Shown here in pieces: positions 6,986 through 14,997 of a stretch of 48,418 nucleotides of DNA (positions within the stretch are counted from its first letter, which is position 1; each line of letters begins with the position of its first letter). The translations under genes were made by a program, and so were the position numbers. The notes under the pieces were generated by a model. It was not told the origin of the DNA and did no database searches. It saw only the letters and a list, made by a program, of their open reading frames with translations. This stretch comes from an uncultured Phycisphaerales bacterium (lineage in GTDB: Bacteria > Planctomycetota > Phycisphaerae > Sedimentisphaerales > Anaerobacaceae): contig CALEZT010000123.1 of NCBI GenBank assembly GCA_937927975.1, positions 1 to 48,418 of the forward strand, in the 5' to 3' direction.

Positions 6986-8395
6986 TTAGTCGCGGCGGAC
7001 TCGCGTGACATCCTTCAGCATCAGGGGATTCGCCACTCCCTCGTATCGGGGGAATCGGACGGTGTCGAGCGTCAGATCGTTCACGTCCTCGCAGATCATC
7101 ACCGGCCGCAGGTCGGGCTTCTTGCAGGTCAGGCGGACGTCCTCCAGCGTGAGCCGCTCGACGTTGCGGGCGTAGAAGCCCCAGGCGGGAAGCGGTCGAG
7201 CGTCCACGCCGGGAGACTTGACCTCGCGCGCGACCGCGTCGGCGGCCCCGCCGCCTTCGAACTCGATGTCCACGTCGCGAAAGACCACGTCCTTGAATGG
7301 AGTCTCCGCCCAGCTTTCGACCGAGCAGGCGGCGCGATAGACGCCGGTCGCTGAGGCCCGCGTGACGGTGATCCGCCCCGCGGTGTTGCCCGGCTTCATC
7401 ATGAAGTGGAACGGCGTCGTCACGTTCGTCATTGCGACGTCGCTGATGAACACGTCGTCGAGTTCGCCCTTGGTCGCGTCCCACGCCCCCGGCTGGAGGT
7501 TGATGCCCGCCAGCATGTTGTAGCGGTTCGACGTGCGGTGCGGGTGGAGCCCTGGGCCGTAGAACAGGCAGTCGCGGATGATCAGGCGTTTGGCCGGACC
7601 GATCAGGCGGATGCCGTTGCAGGCGGAATTGATGATGCAATCGGAGATGACCGTGTCCTCCCAGTACCGGCCGGCGATGCAGTCGTCGCCCGTGTAGAAC
7701 CGGCAGTTGGTGATGCTCACGTCCCGGCACGGACGCTCCGGGGCCCCGCGCCAGTGGACGCCGTCCCAGCCGCCGGTGAACTTGACGTTGCGAATGTCTA
7801 CGTGGTCGCTGATCTGAAAGAAGATCGCGTAGTTGGCGGAGTCCACGAACGACACGTCGCGGACCGTCACGTTCTTGCAGTTGACGAACACGAACGTGTG
7901 CGGCCCGCGCATCCGCTCTTCGCCCCGAGGGTCGAAGACCTTGTTGCCGTCGATGACGCCCCCGCCGGCGATGCCGATATCCTCCAGCCCCTCGCCGAGG
8001 ATCAAGGCCCGATGCCACCTGCCCCACCTCGCCTCCGGCATGAAGTCCGGCACCCTCGGCTGCTGGTACGAATTCGGGTCCGGCGCCCCGACCAGCACAG
8101 CCCCGGGCTCCAGCAGCAGCGTCACACGGCTCTTCAGATGCACGGTAGCCGAAAGATACCGCCCAGGCCCAAACCGCACCTGTCCGCCCCCGGCCTGGGC
8201 GCAAGCCTCCACCGCCTTGTTGATCGCGACAGTATCGAGCGTCTTGCCATCCCCCGCCGCCCCATACTCGCGAACATCGAACACCCCCGCCCCAGCCGCG
8301 ATAGCGACACGCGACGCAATGAGCACCGTCGCCACAACGCCCAGCCAACCGCCCATCGAAGAATGCCTCTGGGTCTTCCCGTTTGCTCGAATCAT
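6986..8395 (-). CDS. GH28-like secreted right-handed beta-helix protein
   Basis: The 469-residue product has a signal sequence (hydrophobic stretch at about residues 18-35). It is followed by the pectate-lyase/polygalacturonase opening VFDVREYGAAGDGKTLDTVAINKAVEAC and GGGQVRFGPGRYLS. The body is a series of beta-helix turns. The catalytic region shows a GWDGVHW segment and TGDDCIA, matching the NTD and GDD aspartates of glycoside hydrolase family 28. The usual GHG and RIK motifs are replaced by SACNGIRL, so activity on polygalacturonate is uncertain. The ATG at 8395 has GGGAG upstream. Export to the periplasm or outside is expected. It transcribes toward the symporter and may act on the same carbohydrate. 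Confidence 0.8.
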   Translation of the reverse strand: MIRANGKTQRHSSMGGWLGVVATVLIASRVAIAAGAGVFDVREYGAAGDGKTLDTVAINKAVEACAQAGGGQVRFGPGRYLSATVHLKSRVTLLLEPGAVLVGAPDPNSYQQPRVPDFMPEARWGRWHRALILGEGLEDIGIAGGGVIDGNKVFDPRGEERMRGPHTFVFVNCKNVTVRDVSFVDSANYAIFFQISDHVDIRNVKFTGGWDGVHWRGAPERPCRDVSITNCRFYTGDDCIAGRYWEDTVISDCIINSACNGIRLIGPAKRLIIRDCLFYGPGLHPHRTSNRYNMLAGINLQPGAWDATKGELDDVFISDVAMTNVTTPFHFMMKPGNTAGRITVTRASATGVYRAACSVESWAETPFKDVVFRDVDIEFEGGGAADAVAREVKSPGVDARPLPAWGFYARNVERLTLEDVRLTCKKPDLRPVMICEDVNDLTLDTVRFPRYEGVANPLMLKDVTRVRRD

Positions 8396-8486
8396 AAGAT
8401 GATCTCCCAGGACAACAGCCCCACAAGCGGCTTAACCACGTTCGGTCTTCAGCAAGTCCGATTCGAACGGCTGGTCAACAAGTACT

Positions 8487-8963
8487 TCACACACCCATTG
8501 ATAGGAACAAGCACTCCAGGGTACAAAAGTTCACACAAGTACAAAGAGAGCCTATCAACATAACCCTGGACATACGCCCATGTCTTCTCCAGAACAACAG
8601 GAGTGTTGTTGTAGCCATTGCTCCGGACAATGACCAAACAAGTGGCCGTTCAATCGTTCTCAGAGGCTGCGCAAGCACAGAATTCATCATCCATCCAATG
8701 ATTGGTGGAGAAGTAACAAGACCTAGCACCCAGTACACAGGGATAGCCAGCATGAGAGATGCGATTGAAGACACATTGCCAAATTGGTCTCGAGCATAGC
8801 TGTAACACACCGGAGAAAAACGAATGTATGTGACTCCCAGCAACAGGTTCATAAGAAACAATATTGCCGCAATAGCCAGCACTTTCCTCATTTGCATCGC
8901 CAACGAAAGCCCACCATCGCCGCGGCAAGGCTCTTCACACCCTTGCCGTCCGGTTAAGGACAT
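8487..8963 (-). CDS. Hypothetical membrane protein
   Basis: The 158-residue product is not recognised. Four hydrophobic segments can be seen: VLAIAAILFLMNLLLGV, LMLAIPVYWVLGLV, a weaker one around MATTTLLLF, and VMLIGSLCTCVNFCTLECLFL. A small integral membrane protein is therefore likely. The ATG at 8963 has AGGA about nine bases upstream; starts at 8897 or 8891 (MQMRKVL) would remove an unremarkable hydrophilic N-terminus and are also possible. Base composition is more AT-rich than in neighbouring genes, so it may have been acquired. A similar small membrane protein of unknown function lies at 22686-23000. Confidence 0.5.
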   Translation of the reverse strand: MSLTGRQGCEEPCRGDGGLSLAMQMRKVLAIAAILFLMNLLLGVTYIRFSPVCYSYARDQFGNVSSIASLMLAIPVYWVLGLVTSPPIIGWMMNSVLAQPLRTIERPLVWSLSGAMATTTLLLFWRRHGRMSRVMLIGSLCTCVNFCTLECLFLSMGV

Positions 8964-9010
8964 GGGTGTCGGTCCTTATGTTTCTTGACGCCCTTATGAC
9001 CGAGAAGCTC

Positions 9011-9181
9011 CTAGACGGTACTGATATCATACCCGCTTTTCAGGATTTGTGTGGTGAAGAAATGCGGGAATCGAAAGGTCTTCCTCAAGCGACCCAAAAG
9101 CCGAAGGCTATTCGGAAACACCTCCTCGACTCGCCCGGAGTCTGTCACCGCCGCATTGCCTTGACTGCCTGCCGCCTGCAT
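9011..9181 (-). CDS. Possible 56-residue ORF behind a duplicated promoter
   Basis: This short frame begins with the ATG, Shine-Dalgarno (AAGGGG) and promoter that are duplicated from the GNAT gene at 11179. After Met-Gln the sequences diverge completely. The product (MQAAGSQGNAAVTDSG...) matches nothing recognised. It may be a decayed remnant at a duplication edge rather than a gene. Confidence 0.2.
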   Translation of the reverse strand: MQAAGSQGNAAVTDSGRVEEVFPNSLRLLGRLRKTFRFPHFFTTQILKSGYDISTV

Positions 9182-9207
9182 CGAGTTCCCCTTCACACGT
9201 GACCGGG

Positions 9208-9236
9208 ATTCTAGTCCATTCCTGCGGCAGGGTCAA
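9208..9236 (-). promoter_or_regulatory. Duplicated sigma70-type promoter (copy 1)
   Basis: On the minus strand TTGACC (9231-9236) and TAGAAT (9208-9213) are 17 bases apart. Both boxes and the spacing are the same as in copy 2 at 11206-11234, although the spacer differs. It reads leftward into the short frame at 9011-9181. Confidence 0.55.
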
Positions 9237-9286
9237 TACGAACGACGGAGAATCTCGCGGCGATTGCACGTGACCGCGGCTGCAAG

Positions 9287-9335
9287 GTGTCGAGGGCGTC
9301 CCGCCCTCGAATCGCGGGCAAGATGCCCGCGACAC
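9287..9335. repeat. REPIN-like double hairpin (copy 1)
   Basis: Two GC-rich hairpins (CGAGGGCGTCCCGCCCTCG and CGCGGGCAAGATGCCCGCG) are bounded by GTGTCG and its reverse complement CGACAC. This is the inverted REP doublet (REPIN) layout. The same hairpin type flanks the transposase inside valS. Confidence 0.75.
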
Positions 9336-9409
9336 GGGAGTCGTCCAACGATTGGCGACGCCACACGCAATTGCCCTGCGAGGAATCTCGGGGGGGTGCC
9401 TGGGTGTCT

Positions 9410-9713
9410 GTGCAGAGTCCCAGGCATGGGAAGTCCCGTGGACGGCACGCCCGAGACGGTCGTGCGAGGGACATTTTGCCGCTTTGCACCAATGGCATGA
9501 AACGATGATTCGTGGCCCGTGACTCGTGATCCGGGCCACCGGTCACGGGTCACCAGCCACGCGTGCGAAGCACGCCCATCATGCTGCTGGCCCAATGCGG
9601 AGAATGACCGCCGCCCCGCCGCGAAACGCCGCTGCGCGTCACGGCGGCGGAATCCGGATCGGTCCGTCGCTTCCTTGAGCGGACCGTTATCGCGGACACG
9701 CGATTGGCAGGCA
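9410..9713. other. Gene-free stretch
   Basis: No gene is supported. A hairpin-forming GTGGCCCG / CGGGCCAC pair lies near 9511-9540 and is followed by a GGTCACGGGTCACC repeat. The rest is GC-rich sequence without recognisable signals. Confidence 0.45.
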
Positions 9714-10322
9714 TCAGGGCTCCTTTGCCTGTTTGCTGACTCCCCGGCCCTCGCACCGCGCGAGGGCCTCGCTCATCGCGTGAACGAGCTTGTCGGACAC
9801 AGCCGCCGAGTATCCAAGCGCGCGAGCCTTGCGAAAGGCTTCCTCAGCGGAGGCGACTTCCCCGCGCACCTGGAGAATCACGCCGAGATTGTGCCATGGG
9901 AGCGGAGCCTGCGCGTCGTGTTCCATCGCAGCCCGCAGGTGGTCCTCCGCGGCGTCGAGTTCCCCCAGGCGCATGCGAGCCGCACCGAGGTTCGTTTGCG
10001 TCATCACTGCGATGTCACGCGTGTAGATCCCCCAACTCAGCCAGATCAGCTTTTTCAGCCACGGCCTGGCCGCAAGTTGTTTAAGGAAGCGCGTGAAGCA
10101 CGTGATCGATTCGGCTGCTCGATCTTCCGCAAGCAGCCGACGGCCCCGGAAGAAGTCGCGCCAGAAGTAGCCCTGAACCCGTCCGGGAACCAGGAAGACG
10201 CCGGCGGCAAGAACAAGCGTCATGGGATGAACATCGGTCGACAACACGACGATCGCCACTCCGGCACAGAGAGATGAGATCAAGGCTGCGTAGAAGACCT
10301 TGTATCGCGATGTTCTGTTCAT
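9714..10322 (-). CDS. Membrane-anchored TPR protein
   Basis: The 202-residue product starts with two hydrophobic segments (FYAALISSLCAGVAIVVLS and MTLVLAAGVFLVP). A soluble part follows that contains two or three tetratricopeptide-like helices (TNLGAARMRLGELDAAEDHLRAAM and PLPWHNLGVILQVRGEVASAEEAFRKA). Such proteins are usually scaffolds for protein contacts; no partner can be named. Its ATG overlaps the stop codon of the upstream GNAT gene as ATGA, so the two are translationally coupled and share the promoter at 11206-11234. Confidence 0.75.
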   Translation of the reverse strand: MNRTSRYKVFYAALISSLCAGVAIVVLSTDVHPMTLVLAAGVFLVPGRVQGYFWRDFFRGRRLLAEDRAAESITCFTRFLKQLAARPWLKKLIWLSWGIYTRDIAVMTQTNLGAARMRLGELDAAEDHLRAAMEHDAQAPLPWHNLGVILQVRGEVASAEEAFRKARALGYSAAVSDKLVHAMSEALARCEGRGVSKQAKEP

Positions 10323-11179
10323 TGTTCCGTCCCGATGTCTAACGTGAGGGATGAACCGCTCCGGCGAGAACGCCGTCCGCTACGGCCTTGCCGCAGTTGT
10401 GTTCGATCCGGTTGTTCTGCATTCTCACGCATGATGTTCATGAATCTCGTCGCGCTGACCGGACGGTCCGCGATCAGCTTTCCATTGCAGACGATGCTGA
10501 ACATGCCATAGGGCGTCGGAAGCTCCCTTGACGCCTCGGCGCTCGTGACGGGAACCACCTTCGGCTTCAACCCCAGGGCTCGGGCCGCCTGCGAAATCTC
10601 CTGGACCCACTTGGGAACCATCGGGCATTGATCGGCAGCCAGGATCGTCAGGCCCTTCTTGTACTTTCCCGGCAATCGCTCCCTTTGGACGATGAAACGA
10701 GGATCGGGGGCTGCTTTCTTCAGCTTCTTGACGAGCAGTTCATAAGGACCGATGCGGTCCACCGAGACGAAACCCGCTTTGAGGAAGAAGCCGCTGCCTG
10801 CCATGAAGCTGTCCTCGCTGGTCACGACCGCGACCCCTCGGCACTTGCTCTCCTTCGCGTCGCCCAGGCAACTATCCAGAAGGAGGACGCCGAGCCCTTT
10901 GCCCTTGTGCCTGCTGTTGACCATCAGGCAATGGATGACAAGATAACCCTCCGCCTCCACCGGTCTCCAGGCATGGTTGCCCAGGGCATACTCGATCATC
11001 CCGATATCGCCGAATTCACGCGAGCGGAGCACCTTGAACCTCAAGCCTTCCGCGTAGCGTTCCTTGAGCCAACCAACCTTCCGGCGATGCCCCTCGCTTC
11101 TCCCGGCTTTGTAGCCACAGAAGCCGCAGTCGCTGATATTCCCGGCGTTCGTGTCGATGATCTCGTATTCGCCCTGCAT
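10319..11179 (-). CDS. GNAT N-acetyltransferase with YoaP-like C-terminal domain
   Basis: The 286-residue product has an N-terminal acetyltransferase domain (about residues 1-150). It shows a GKGLGVLLLDSCL acetyl-CoA-binding loop and the NISDCGFCGYKAG opening seen in Bacillus YoaP-type proteins. The C-terminal half (KYKKGLTILAADQCPMVPKWVQEI and the FSIVCNGKLIADRPVSATRFMNIM region) matches the YoaP-like domain. The acetylated substrate is unknown. The ATG at 11179 is preceded by AAGGGG at ideal spacing; a GTG at 11194 lies upstream of that ribosome-binding site and was rejected. The last 35 residues are Arg- and Ser-rich and probably disordered. It overlaps the TPR membrane gene by four bases. 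Confidence 0.85.
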   Translation of the reverse strand: MQGEYEIIDTNAGNISDCGFCGYKAGRSEGHRRKVGWLKERYAEGLRFKVLRSREFGDIGMIEYALGNHAWRPVEAEGYLVIHCLMVNSRHKGKGLGVLLLDSCLGDAKESKCRGVAVVTSEDSFMAGSGFFLKAGFVSVDRIGPYELLVKKLKKAAPDPRFIVQRERLPGKYKKGLTILAADQCPMVPKWVQEISQAARALGLKPKVVPVTSAEASRELPTPYGMFSIVCNGKLIADRPVSATRFMNIMRENAEQPDRTQLRQGRSGRRSRRSGSSLTLDIGTEQ

Positions 11180-11205
11180 CGAATTCCCCTTCACACGTGA
11201 CCGGG

Positions 11206-11234
11206 ATTCTAATCCACTCCCGTTGGAGGGTCAA
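11206..11234 (-). promoter_or_regulatory. Sigma70-type promoter for the GNAT/TPR operon
   Basis: On the minus strand TTGACC (11229-11234) and TAGAAT (11206-11211) are 17 bases apart, 27 bases before the GNAT ATG. Confidence 0.7.
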
Positions 11235-11284
11235 TGCGGGCGACGGCGAATCTCGCGGCGATTGCACGTGACCGCGGCTGCAAC

Positions 11285-11333
11285 GTGTCGAGGGCGTCCC
11301 GCCCTCGAATCGCGGGCAAGATGCCCGCGACAC
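11285..11333. repeat. REPIN-like double hairpin (copy 2)
   Basis: It is identical in design to the copy at 9287-9335, with GTGTCG and CGACAC ends around two hairpins. It lies within the segmental duplication. Confidence 0.75.
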
Positions 11334-11408
11334 GGGAGTCGTCCAACGATTGGCGACGCCACACGCAATTGACCTGCGAGGAATCTGGGGGCGGGGGCCT
11401 GGGTGTCT

Positions 11409-11668
11409 TCGCAGCGTGCGTTTGGCGCGTTGCGGATACCCGCGGGGAGAGAGGGAAAGGCCCGACACGAAACGCGGACCATCCACCAGTGAAGAGAGGC
11501 TCTTCTCGCAGCGCTTCACCTAATCCGTCTCACGCTTCACGAGACCCGCTTCACGCCTCTGCCCCTCTCCGCTGGTATCCCCAAAGCGATAAACGCACCC
11601 CTCGAATCCGGCGGGACGCCCCGACTCCGAGGAAACCGCAAGAACGGCCGCACGCCTCGATTTGGGGC
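11409..11668. other. Gene-free stretch upstream of the galactokinase-like gene
   Basis: No gene is supported. Several CGCTTCAC-type short repeats occur between 11500 and 11570, and a GTGAAG / CTTCAC hairpin can form at about 11488-11520. Confidence 0.45.
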
Positions 11669-11697
11669 TTGATAGCCCGGCCAGCTTGGACTATAGT
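11669..11697 (+). promoter_or_regulatory. Sigma70-type promoter for the galK-like/pyrK/pyrD operon
   Basis: TTGATA (11669-11674) and TATAGT (11692-11697) are 17 bases apart, 54 bases before the start codon. Confidence 0.65.
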
Positions 11698-11751
11698 CAG
11701 CGCCGTTGTGACGGTGCGTGCGACGGATGAACCTTTTGTGCAGAGGTCGGG

Positions 11752-13068
11752 ATGGAGTTGGCAAGGGAAGACCAGGCAGCGGTGGAGAAGCTCCGCCAGT
11801 TGGCGAAGGAGAACCAGATCGACATTGCCGGCGGCAAGCTGCGGCGGACTTCGTCGCGGTTCTGCCTGGGCGTCGAGCACGGCGACTACAACGGCACCGA
11901 ACTCTTCGGCGTCGGGACCGACCGCTTCATCTGGATGGCCTACAAGCCCAACGGCACCAAGAAAGTCCGGCTCTTCAGCGGCAACTTCCCCGCCGACGGC
12001 GTCGTCGAGTACACGATCGGCAACGTCCCTGCCCCCAAGTCCGCGGCCATCGCCGACACCTGGGGCCGATTCCCCTACGGCATCGACTACATCCTGAAGC
12101 GCGAGGGCTTCCAACTCAAACAAGGCATCGACGCGGTCCTCTTCGGCAACATCCCCGGCGGCGGCATGAGCCGCTCGGCCTCGCTGTGCATCAATCTGAT
12201 CCTCTCGCTCTTCGACGCCAATGGCGTGGAGGTTCCAAGTTTGAAGTGTCAAGTTTCAAGTGCGGAGGACGCAACCTCCAAGCTTCAAACTTCAAACTTC
12301 AAACTTCAAACTCCTATGCAGATCGTCGATCTCGCCCAGGCGGTCGAGAACGACTACATCGGCTCCCCCTGCGGCAAGCTGGATCAGACGATGGTCCTGT
12401 TCGCCAAGGAAGGCATGGGAACCTACTACAACCCCCAGGACCGCTCGATCGAGTACGTGCCGATCGGCAAAGGGGCCATCGATTTCCGCATCGTGGTCCT
12501 CGACACCGGCACCGACCGGCCGGGCCTGGAGAAGGCGACCTACGCCGTGCGGCGAAGGCAGTGCGAGGAACTGGTCGGCATCCTTCAGAAGGCCGGCTAC
12601 AAGATCACCTGCCTGGCCGACGTCAAAGACGAGGCGATGTACAAGAAGATCCTGGACCAGTTCGGCCGCAGCCACGCGGACCTCTGCGACCGACTCAATT
12701 ACATCTACCATGCTCAGCAGCGGTTCTATCAGATGATGGACGCCTGGCGATCCGGCGACGTCGAAAAGGTCGGCGCGATCTTCCGCCAGGACGGACTGGG
12801 TCTGCGCGACGACTACAAGATCTCCGGGCCGGAACTTGAAACGATGTGCGACGTCGTCCGCACGGTCCCCGGCGTCCTCGGCGAACGCATGCTCGGCGGC
12901 GGCGACAAAGGCGCCTCCGGCGCGCTGGTCCGGGCCGAGAGCGTCGAAGCGGTCAAGCAGGCGGTCGACGCCGCGTATCCGCGAAGCCGGCCCGCTTTCG
13001 CGAACAAATACGCCGCCCACGTCTGTAAAGTGGTGGATGGCGTTCGACTGTATGAGGGCGTCCTTTGA
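11752..13068 (+). CDS. Galactokinase-like GHMP kinase with in-frame palindromic insertion
   Basis: The 438-residue product is a galactokinase-type GHMP kinase expected to phosphorylate a sugar at C1 using ATP. Three GHMP motifs are visible: GVEHGDYNG near residue 40 (usually GEHTDYN), NIPGGGMSRSASLCIN around residues 140-155 (the phosphate loop, usually GLSSSAA) and GGGDKGASGALV near residue 384. The changed motifs make the exact sugar uncertain; galactose, N-acetylgalactosamine or arabinose are possible. Residues 163-188 (nt 12236-12315) are an in-frame insertion of a palindromic repeat between two conserved blocks, and the text resumes with MQIVDLAQAVENDYIG. The ATG at 11752 has AGG six bases upstream. 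Its stop overlaps the TTG start of pyrK. Confidence 0.8.
   Translation: MELAREDQAAVEKLRQLAKENQIDIAGGKLRRTSSRFCLGVEHGDYNGTELFGVGTDRFIWMAYKPNGTKKVRLFSGNFPADGVVEYTIGNVPAPKSAAIADTWGRFPYGIDYILKREGFQLKQGIDAVLFGNIPGGGMSRSASLCINLILSLFDANGVEVPSLKCQVSSAEDATSKLQTSNFKLQTPMQIVDLAQAVENDYIGSPCGKLDQTMVLFAKEGMGTYYNPQDRSIEYVPIGKGAIDFRIVVLDTGTDRPGLEKATYAVRRRQCEELVGILQKAGYKITCLADVKDEAMYKKILDQFGRSHADLCDRLNYIYHAQQRFYQMMDAWRSGDVEKVGAIFRQDGLGLRDDYKISGPELETMCDVVRTVPGVLGERMLGGGDKGASGALVRAESVEAVKQAVDAAYPRSRPAFANKYAAHVCKVVDGVRLYEGVL
12236..12315. repeat. Palindromic repeat inserted in frame in the galactokinase-like gene
   Basis: Arms of about 29 bases, both built on TTTGAAGTTTGAAG-like text, flank a short ACGCAA loop. 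The element adds 26 codons with no stop. Its composition (A and T rich, CTTCAAACTTCAAA repeats) differs sharply from the surrounding high-GC gene. Confidence 0.8.
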
Positions 13069-14012
13069 GCCACACGACGACACAAAAAGGAAACTTCACC
13101 GCGACGGTCCTGTCCAACCGCAAGATCGGCGAATGCTTCTGGCGGATGGACCTGGAATTCACTGGCGACGGCGCCAGGGCCTTCGCGGGATTTCAGCCGG
13201 GACAGTTTCTCCAGATCGACGTATCCCAGGTCGGTCTGCCGCCGGAGGACCGAATCCCGGCGCACCTGCGCGACGCCTGCAAGCGCAACGTCATCCTCCG
13301 ACGGCCGTTCAGCTTCGCGGATGTGACCGCCGAGATCGGCAGAACGACGGCTGAGCTGCTCTACTGCGTGCTCGGACCGGCGTCTGTGCGATTGACTACC
13401 CTTGCAGCCGGCGATTCCGCGAGCATCATCGGACCGCTGGGCAACGGCTTCTCCATGCCCAGGAACAAGAGACTGGCCCTGCTGGTCGCGGGCGGCATGG
13501 GAATCCCCCCGATTCGTTGCCTGGCCAAGTACCTGCCGACCGCGTATCCCGAGCTGAAGATCATCGCCTTCGTGGGGGCCAAGAGCATCGACGCATTGCC
13601 GTTCGAGGGCGATCAGGGCGAGATCCCGTCCGAGGTCGGCCCCTTCCTCCCGGCCTTCGCCAAGTACGGCATTTCTTCGGCCGTGGCTACCGACGACGGT
13701 TCTGCGGGTTACTGGGGCTTCGTCACCAACCGTCTGGCCAAGTGGCTCGACGAAGAGAAGGACTGGTCCCCCGCCGGCACGATCCTCTACGCCTGCGGCC
13801 CCGAGCCCATGCTGGCGGCGGTCGCCCGTCTGGCCGGGGAGCGGAACATCGATTGCCAGGTGAGCATGGAGCGACGGATGGCCTGCGGCATCGGCCTGTG
13901 CCAGAGCTGCGCCGTGGAGTGCAAAGTCGAGGGCTCGCAGGAGACGGTCTACAAACTCTGCTGCCAGGACGGCCCGGTCTTCGACGCAAGAGAGGTCGTG
14001 TTCGGCGAGTGA
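13065..14012 (+). CDS. pyrK: Dihydroorotate dehydrogenase electron-transfer subunit
   Basis: PyrK carries FAD and a [2Fe-2S] cluster and passes electrons from PyrD to NAD+ in pyrimidine synthesis. The 315-residue product has an FAD-binding N-terminal domain (RRPFSFAD near residue 85), an NAD-binding domain (LLVAGGMGIPPI near residue 145 and YACGPEPML near residue 245) and the C-terminal iron-sulfur cysteines in CGIGLCQSCAVEC plus KLCCQDGPVF. The likely start is TTG at 13065, which overlaps the preceding stop as TTGA, with AGGG upstream. This indicates translational coupling to the galactokinase-like gene. pyrD starts five bases after its stop. Confidence 0.93.
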   Translation: MSHTTTQKGNFTATVLSNRKIGECFWRMDLEFTGDGARAFAGFQPGQFLQIDVSQVGLPPEDRIPAHLRDACKRNVILRRPFSFADVTAEIGRTTAELLYCVLGPASVRLTTLAAGDSASIIGPLGNGFSMPRNKRLALLVAGGMGIPPIRCLAKYLPTAYPELKIIAFVGAKSIDALPFEGDQGEIPSEVGPFLPAFAKYGISSAVATDDGSAGYWGFVTNRLAKWLDEEKDWSPAGTILYACGPEPMLAAVARLAGERNIDCQVSMERRMACGIGLCQSCAVECKVEGSQETVYKLCCQDGPVFDAREVVFGE

Positions 14013-14016
14013 ATCG

Positions 14017-14955
14017 ATGACAAAGACAGGTACTGACATTTCGCTGGATTTTGCGGGGGTTCGGCTGAGGAACCCCGTGTTCACGGCCTCGGGCACGTGC
14101 GGGTACGGCGATGAGTTGGGCGACTTCATGGACGTCAACGCGCTGGGCGGGTTCATCACCAAGAGCATCACGCTCAAGCCCCGCAAGGGCAACCGCACGC
14201 CGCGGATCGTCGAGACCGACGCCGGCATGCTCAACGCCATCGGTCTGGCGAACGTCGGACTCGACCGCTTCCTGGCCGAGAAACTGCCGATCATCGCGGA
14301 GATGACCGTGCCGGTGTTCGTGAACGTCGCAGGCGAGCGGATCGAGGAGTATGTCGCGGTCACCGAGCGTCTGGCCCAGGAGAAGGCCATCGCAGGCTTC
14401 GAGCTGAACATCAGTTGCCCGAACGTGGCCAAAGGCGGCATCAGCTTCGGCCGGGACCCGTGCCAGGTCGCCGAGATCACCGCGGCGGTCCGCAGAGCCG
14501 CGGGCGAAAAGACGCTCATCGTGAAGCTCTCGCCGACGGTGACGGACATCAGCGCCACCGCCCGCGCCGCGGTCGAGGGCGGCGCGGACGCCCTGAGCCT
14601 GATCAACACCTTCACCGCGATGGTCATCGACATCGAGACGCGAAGACCCGTCCTGGCCAACCGCACGGGCGGCCTCTCCGGCCCGGCGGTCAAACCCATG
14701 GCCGTCTACCTCGTGAGCAAGGTCTACAGCGAAGTGACCCGCAGCGCGGGCATTCCGATCCTCGGCCTGGGCGGCATCCGCACGGCCTCCGACGCCATCG
14801 AGTTCCTCATCGCCGGCGCCTCGGCGGTCGCGATCGGCACCGCCAGCTTCATAGAGCCCACGACGGCGATCCAGGTCATCGAAGGAATCCGCGCCTACTG
14901 CGCCAGGCACAACATCGCGAAGCTCACGGACCTGATCGGCTCGCTGTTCACATAG
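14017..14955 (+). CDS. pyrD: Dihydroorotate dehydrogenase B, catalytic subunit
   Basis: This class 1B enzyme oxidises dihydroorotate to orotate with FMN and hands the electrons to PyrK. The 312-residue product contains the FMN-binding opening NPVFTASGTCGYG, KSITLKPRKGN, the active-site loop NISCPNV with the class 1 catalytic cysteine, a KLSP phosphate-proximal lysine, and the C-terminal GLGGIRTASDAIEFLIAGASAVAIGTA barrel segment. It directly follows pyrK, as expected for a PyrDB-PyrK heterotetramer. The AAC/ATG context at 14017 is clear, and alternative upstream starts would fall within pyrK. Confidence 0.96.
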   Translation: MTKTGTDISLDFAGVRLRNPVFTASGTCGYGDELGDFMDVNALGGFITKSITLKPRKGNRTPRIVETDAGMLNAIGLANVGLDRFLAEKLPIIAEMTVPVFVNVAGERIEEYVAVTERLAQEKAIAGFELNISCPNVAKGGISFGRDPCQVAEITAAVRRAAGEKTLIVKLSPTVTDISATARAAVEGGADALSLINTFTAMVIDIETRRPVLANRTGGLSGPAVKPMAVYLVSKVYSEVTRSAGIPILGLGGIRTASDAIEFLIAGASAVAIGTASFIEPTTAIQVIEGIRAYCARHNIAKLTDLIGSLFT

Positions 14956-14997
14956 TCAATCGCAAATTGTAGATAGTCCATTCAAAGGGTTTCACGG

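Larger units (their letters stand above)
9175..9409. repeat. 235-bp segmental duplication, copy 1
   Basis: This segment is roughly 90 percent identical by eye to 11173-11408. It contains, read on the minus strand, a start codon, a Shine-Dalgarno, a promoter and a two-hairpin REPIN. The two copies bracket the TPR/GNAT gene pair in the same orientation. Confidence 0.85.
11173..11408. repeat. 236-bp segmental duplication, copy 2
   Basis: This is the copy that includes the real promoter, ribosome-binding site and start codon of the GNAT gene, followed by a REPIN. See copy 1 at 9175-9409. Confidence 0.85.

Noticed and set aside
9287..9335. CRISPR array from regularly repeated hairpins
   Set aside because: The repeats are palindromes scattered in ones to threes with no unique spacers of constant length, and no cas genes are in the window.
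12813..14699. 628-residue minus-strand frame opposite pyrK and pyrD
   Set aside because: The plus strand encodes well-conserved PyrK and PyrD; the opposite frame has no domain and no ribosome-binding site.
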